Source: Amblyornis subalaris (Eukaryota > Chordata > Aves > Passeriformes > Ptilonorhynchidae). From it: a DNA stretch of 64,000 nt. The position numbers and the translations under genes were made by a program. The notes under the pieces are model-generated. The model saw nothing but the letters and a program-made list of their open reading frames with translations. It did no database searches and was not told where the DNA came from. The stretch spans positions 2,306,837 through 2,370,836 of the forward strand of contig JACAXG010000032.1 of the NCBI GenBank assembly GCA_018881555.1, in the 5' to 3' direction. Shown one piece after another: positions 61,550 through 64,000 of this stretch; position 1 is the stretch's first letter, and every line of letters begins with the position of its first letter.

Positions 61550-63133
61550 ACATTTCAAGGCAGTTTGGCACACGGGTTTCCAATTTTGTAATGTTTATGT
61601 CTTAAAATGTTTCTTTTTTTTTTTTAACTTGGGCCACCAGAAACGAATAATACACTGGAAATCCGTGTGCTGGCCCCAGAGGGCTAAATGCTTTGCACTC
61701 TTTCACAAAGACCTCCTCTGAGGGACACCGACAGTGACACTGATGGGATCCAGGAGGAACTATTTTCAGTTGCCTTTCTTGAGCTNTAAAAGTAGAGCTG
61801 CTCTGACATAATACCTTTTGTGGAGAGAATGCAAAATATCAGTGATGTATTTGTGAGGATGCCACAGAATCCTTAAAATGAGGATATATCTTCAGTATTT
61901 TCTCAGGTGCTGAGGACATCTTTAGTAACTTTATCTTCCATGGAAAAATAAATAACATGCCCAGAAATAATTTGACAATTTACTTGTCAAGGTCTAATAT
62001 CTTGGTCTAACAAGCAAATAAAAAATAAGGCATAATAGTAGGGATATCTATTCCAGATCTTGTTTTCTACAGTATTGTATTTTGAATTTGATTTCGCTTT
62101 AGATATACATGATTCTTTAAAGACACAAGAATATCCCTAATTGCCTGCCTATCAAACTTGGCTTTGGATATTCAGATTAGGCCAGCTGGGAGGTCTGAAA
62201 TGGCTTTGAAAATGGTTTTGTGATTTTAACATGTTTTAATTTGTCAGCAAAGGAGTTTGTATCTTACAATCAAACATGAGTGCTGGAGGAAAAAAATGAT
62301 ATTAAATTACTCCAACATCTAAAGGGTGTATCATCACACTGAAGCCAAGGGAAATGGGTGGCTAAGAGAACAGCACCAGCCATGGTGTCATCTCTACCAC
62401 AGCATGTTTTTGCCCCAGGCAAGCAGCAAACACCCCAAGCAGACTGTTTTGCAGGATGCTGCAACTGCAGCAGGGTCGGGTGCAGGTTGTATGTCACTGC
62501 CTTGGCGCTTCAAGATATTTCCAGCTGGAAACAATGAATTCTGACTCTTTCAGACTGTATTTACAGGAGCAAATGGAACATGCCAGGGACAACATTGGCA
62601 NGTTATGTTTTGACCAAGATCATGTAAATTGTTCTGGTTGTCTGCATCTGAGGGCTGCTGTATATGAGATGGGAGGACAGTGAGTGTGGAAGCAAGGGAG
62701 AGGGATCTTTCCTCTGCTCTGCAACACNTCCTCTTTTCCTGCAATCTGTTCCCATCTATAAAGGGAGTTAATCAACAGGCACACATTGTTTTTCTTCTTT
62801 ACGAAACTGTCTTCTCAGAGATCAGCTGACTCACAGTCAGAGAATATATTAATTAGCTAAGACTAACCTTTCCCCACCACAAGAGGCTACAGAGCAGAAC
62901 TCAACACTTTCTGTCTGTAAACAAAATTGCGGCATCTTTCTTGTCACTTTGACTGGGGTTTTTTATTAATTTTTTTTCTTGATTACTGCCATTGTTGTAG
63001 GCTGCTGACTTTTTGACCCATGAGAAAAAGACAAAGTGTCACAGTAGTGTTTAAGTAGCTCCCAAGCTGAGGATTTGATTGATCTGCTCTGTGTTGGAAT
63101 TAATTATTCCATTTATTAATGTTTTTTGTTGAG
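61550..63133. other. Unannotated sequence
   Basis: Overlapping open frames on both strands at 62,270-62,744 lie in a GC-richer patch without splice or family support. Nothing else is recognised. Confidence 0.4.
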
Positions 63134-63253
63134 CTGAACCTCTGAAAGCTGAGGATCCTAAATTAATTCAGATTGAACACATTGAAGACATGATTAAAAC
63201 TGTGACAAGAGGTCCAGCAGAAAGAAGGCAGCAGCTGAACCTTCACTTGACAG
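63134..63253 (+). other. Candidate internal exon, plus strand (unrecognised)
   Basis: The donor TTGACAG|GTCTGTG is good. Two acceptors are possible, after 'ttttttgttgag' (63,133) or 'cctctgaaag' (63,148), giving 120 or 105 bases. Both are multiples of three, with phase 1 in and out in the open frame. The peptide is strongly charged and helical (D-P-K-L-I-Q-I-E-H-I-E-D-M-I-K, then R-G-P-A-E-R-R-Q-Q-L). Its composition is the most protein-like of the candidates here. I do not recognise it. Confidence 0.3.
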
Positions 63254-64000
63254 GTCTGTGCATATCAGATGATGAATATGGGAAATCTACGCAGNGAATA
63301 CTCTGAGCTGTTTATTGTTTGAGGGTTTTTTTCCACCTTCACATTGTTCATTAAAGAAATGGCACTATGAGGAAGAACATGAATCAATACATAAAGTTTT
63401 CTTCAAAAGCCTTGGACTCTGGCAGCCACATCAGGTTCAGCCTGAAAAACAAAGGATTAATCTAGGAAATCCCTCTCCATTACAGTGCAAATGGTTAGAA
63501 TACTATTAAAAGTCAGAATGCTACTCCCAACGTAGCCCTCTTCATTCCTTATTTTGAATCTGTCCCACCATTTTATTGCATTTCTTCTCTAATAGACTCA
63601 AAAATAGTTGCAAGTGCTCAAACAAGTAATAAACCAATACTGTTGGGAGCCTACTTGGCTTATCTCTTCTGTTGCTACCTGTTGTTGGGCACCAAGGGGT
63701 CAGCTCTTCGGATAGCTGCTCACATCTACTTGCTGGATTTCAAAGAAACAGTCCCTGGCTACCTCTTCAGCTTGGGAAAAGAGCTTAATGAACAAAGACG
63801 CTTTGTTGTTCTCCTTTATATCCCATCTTAAAACTTTCTTTTGTCACGTTGGCTGAGATGATGCTGAGTGCAGTCTCTGGGGCATGGCAGATAATTTGCC
63901 TCAGCGATTAACACAGGCTGCCTTGACTTGATTTTTGATGAAAAGCTTTGAAACTACCTGTTTCCTGAAAGCTTGTTTAAGTGTAACTGATGATCATCTA
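63254..64000. other. Unannotated sequence at window edge
   Basis: A 62-codon open frame at 63,643-63,831 has a hydrophobic N-terminal half but no splice or family support. Nothing else is recognised. Confidence 0.4.

Noticed and set aside
1..64000. CRISPR arrays, rRNA, tRNA, bacterial operons or integrons
   Set aside because: No spaced direct repeats of array type, no tRNA cloverleaf or rRNA core words, and no ribosome-binding-site-led gene clusters were seen. The CR1 content identifies vertebrate nuclear DNA.

Overview
This window looks like gene-poor nuclear DNA from a bird. The main evidence is at least fourteen segments of CR1 LINE retrotransposons, many carrying the CR1 3' hallmark (a G-rich 'ggttggaagggacct' segment next to ATTCTATGATTCTAT-type repeats). 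There are also four endogenous-retrovirus LTR segments whose ends resemble families common in perching birds. I therefore favour a passerine, with less confidence than 'bird'. The DNA is AT-rich. Single N characters are scattered through it, and the one long N run lies inside a microsatellite. I recognise no complete protein-coding gene, rRNA, tRNA, CRISPR array or prokaryotic-style operon.

Layout. 0-10.8 kb is mostly unannotatable AT-rich sequence with two short CR1 3' ends and one very old CR1 body (about 3.6-4.1 kb). 10.85-12.0 kb is the densest mobile-element block: a minus-strand LTR fragment abuts a plus-strand CR1, and a second CR1 is inserted into that one on the opposite strand. 12-19.3 kb is mostly unique sequence with one CR1 3' end and a possible minus-strand exon. 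19.3-22.9 kb holds a solo LTR, two CR1 3' ends and a second type of LTR fragment. 22.9-33.1 kb is a long unannotated stretch. 33.1-35.4 kb holds a CR1 split by an unidentified segment of about 260 bp, then an old CR1. 36.2-41.1 kb holds a GC-richer block of unknown origin, a second solo LTR related to the first, and a large (TTTCC)n microsatellite with an assembly gap. 42.1-45.6 kb has two more CR1 copies. 46-64 kb has one CR1, several segments that look like conserved or exon-like sequence, and no recognisable gene.

Coding potential. I found open segments bounded by good splice sites on both strands. Four of them on the plus strand (49.1, 49.6, 56.9 and 63.1 kb) share compatible splice phases and could belong to one transcript. 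I recognise no protein family in any of them, and many such segments are expected by chance in 64 kb, so all are offered as hypotheses. Nothing here amounts to a demonstrated new biological system. The items most worth checking are the phase-compatible exon chain, the unidentified segment inside the 33 kb CR1, the nested transposons at 11 kb and the gapped microsatellite.
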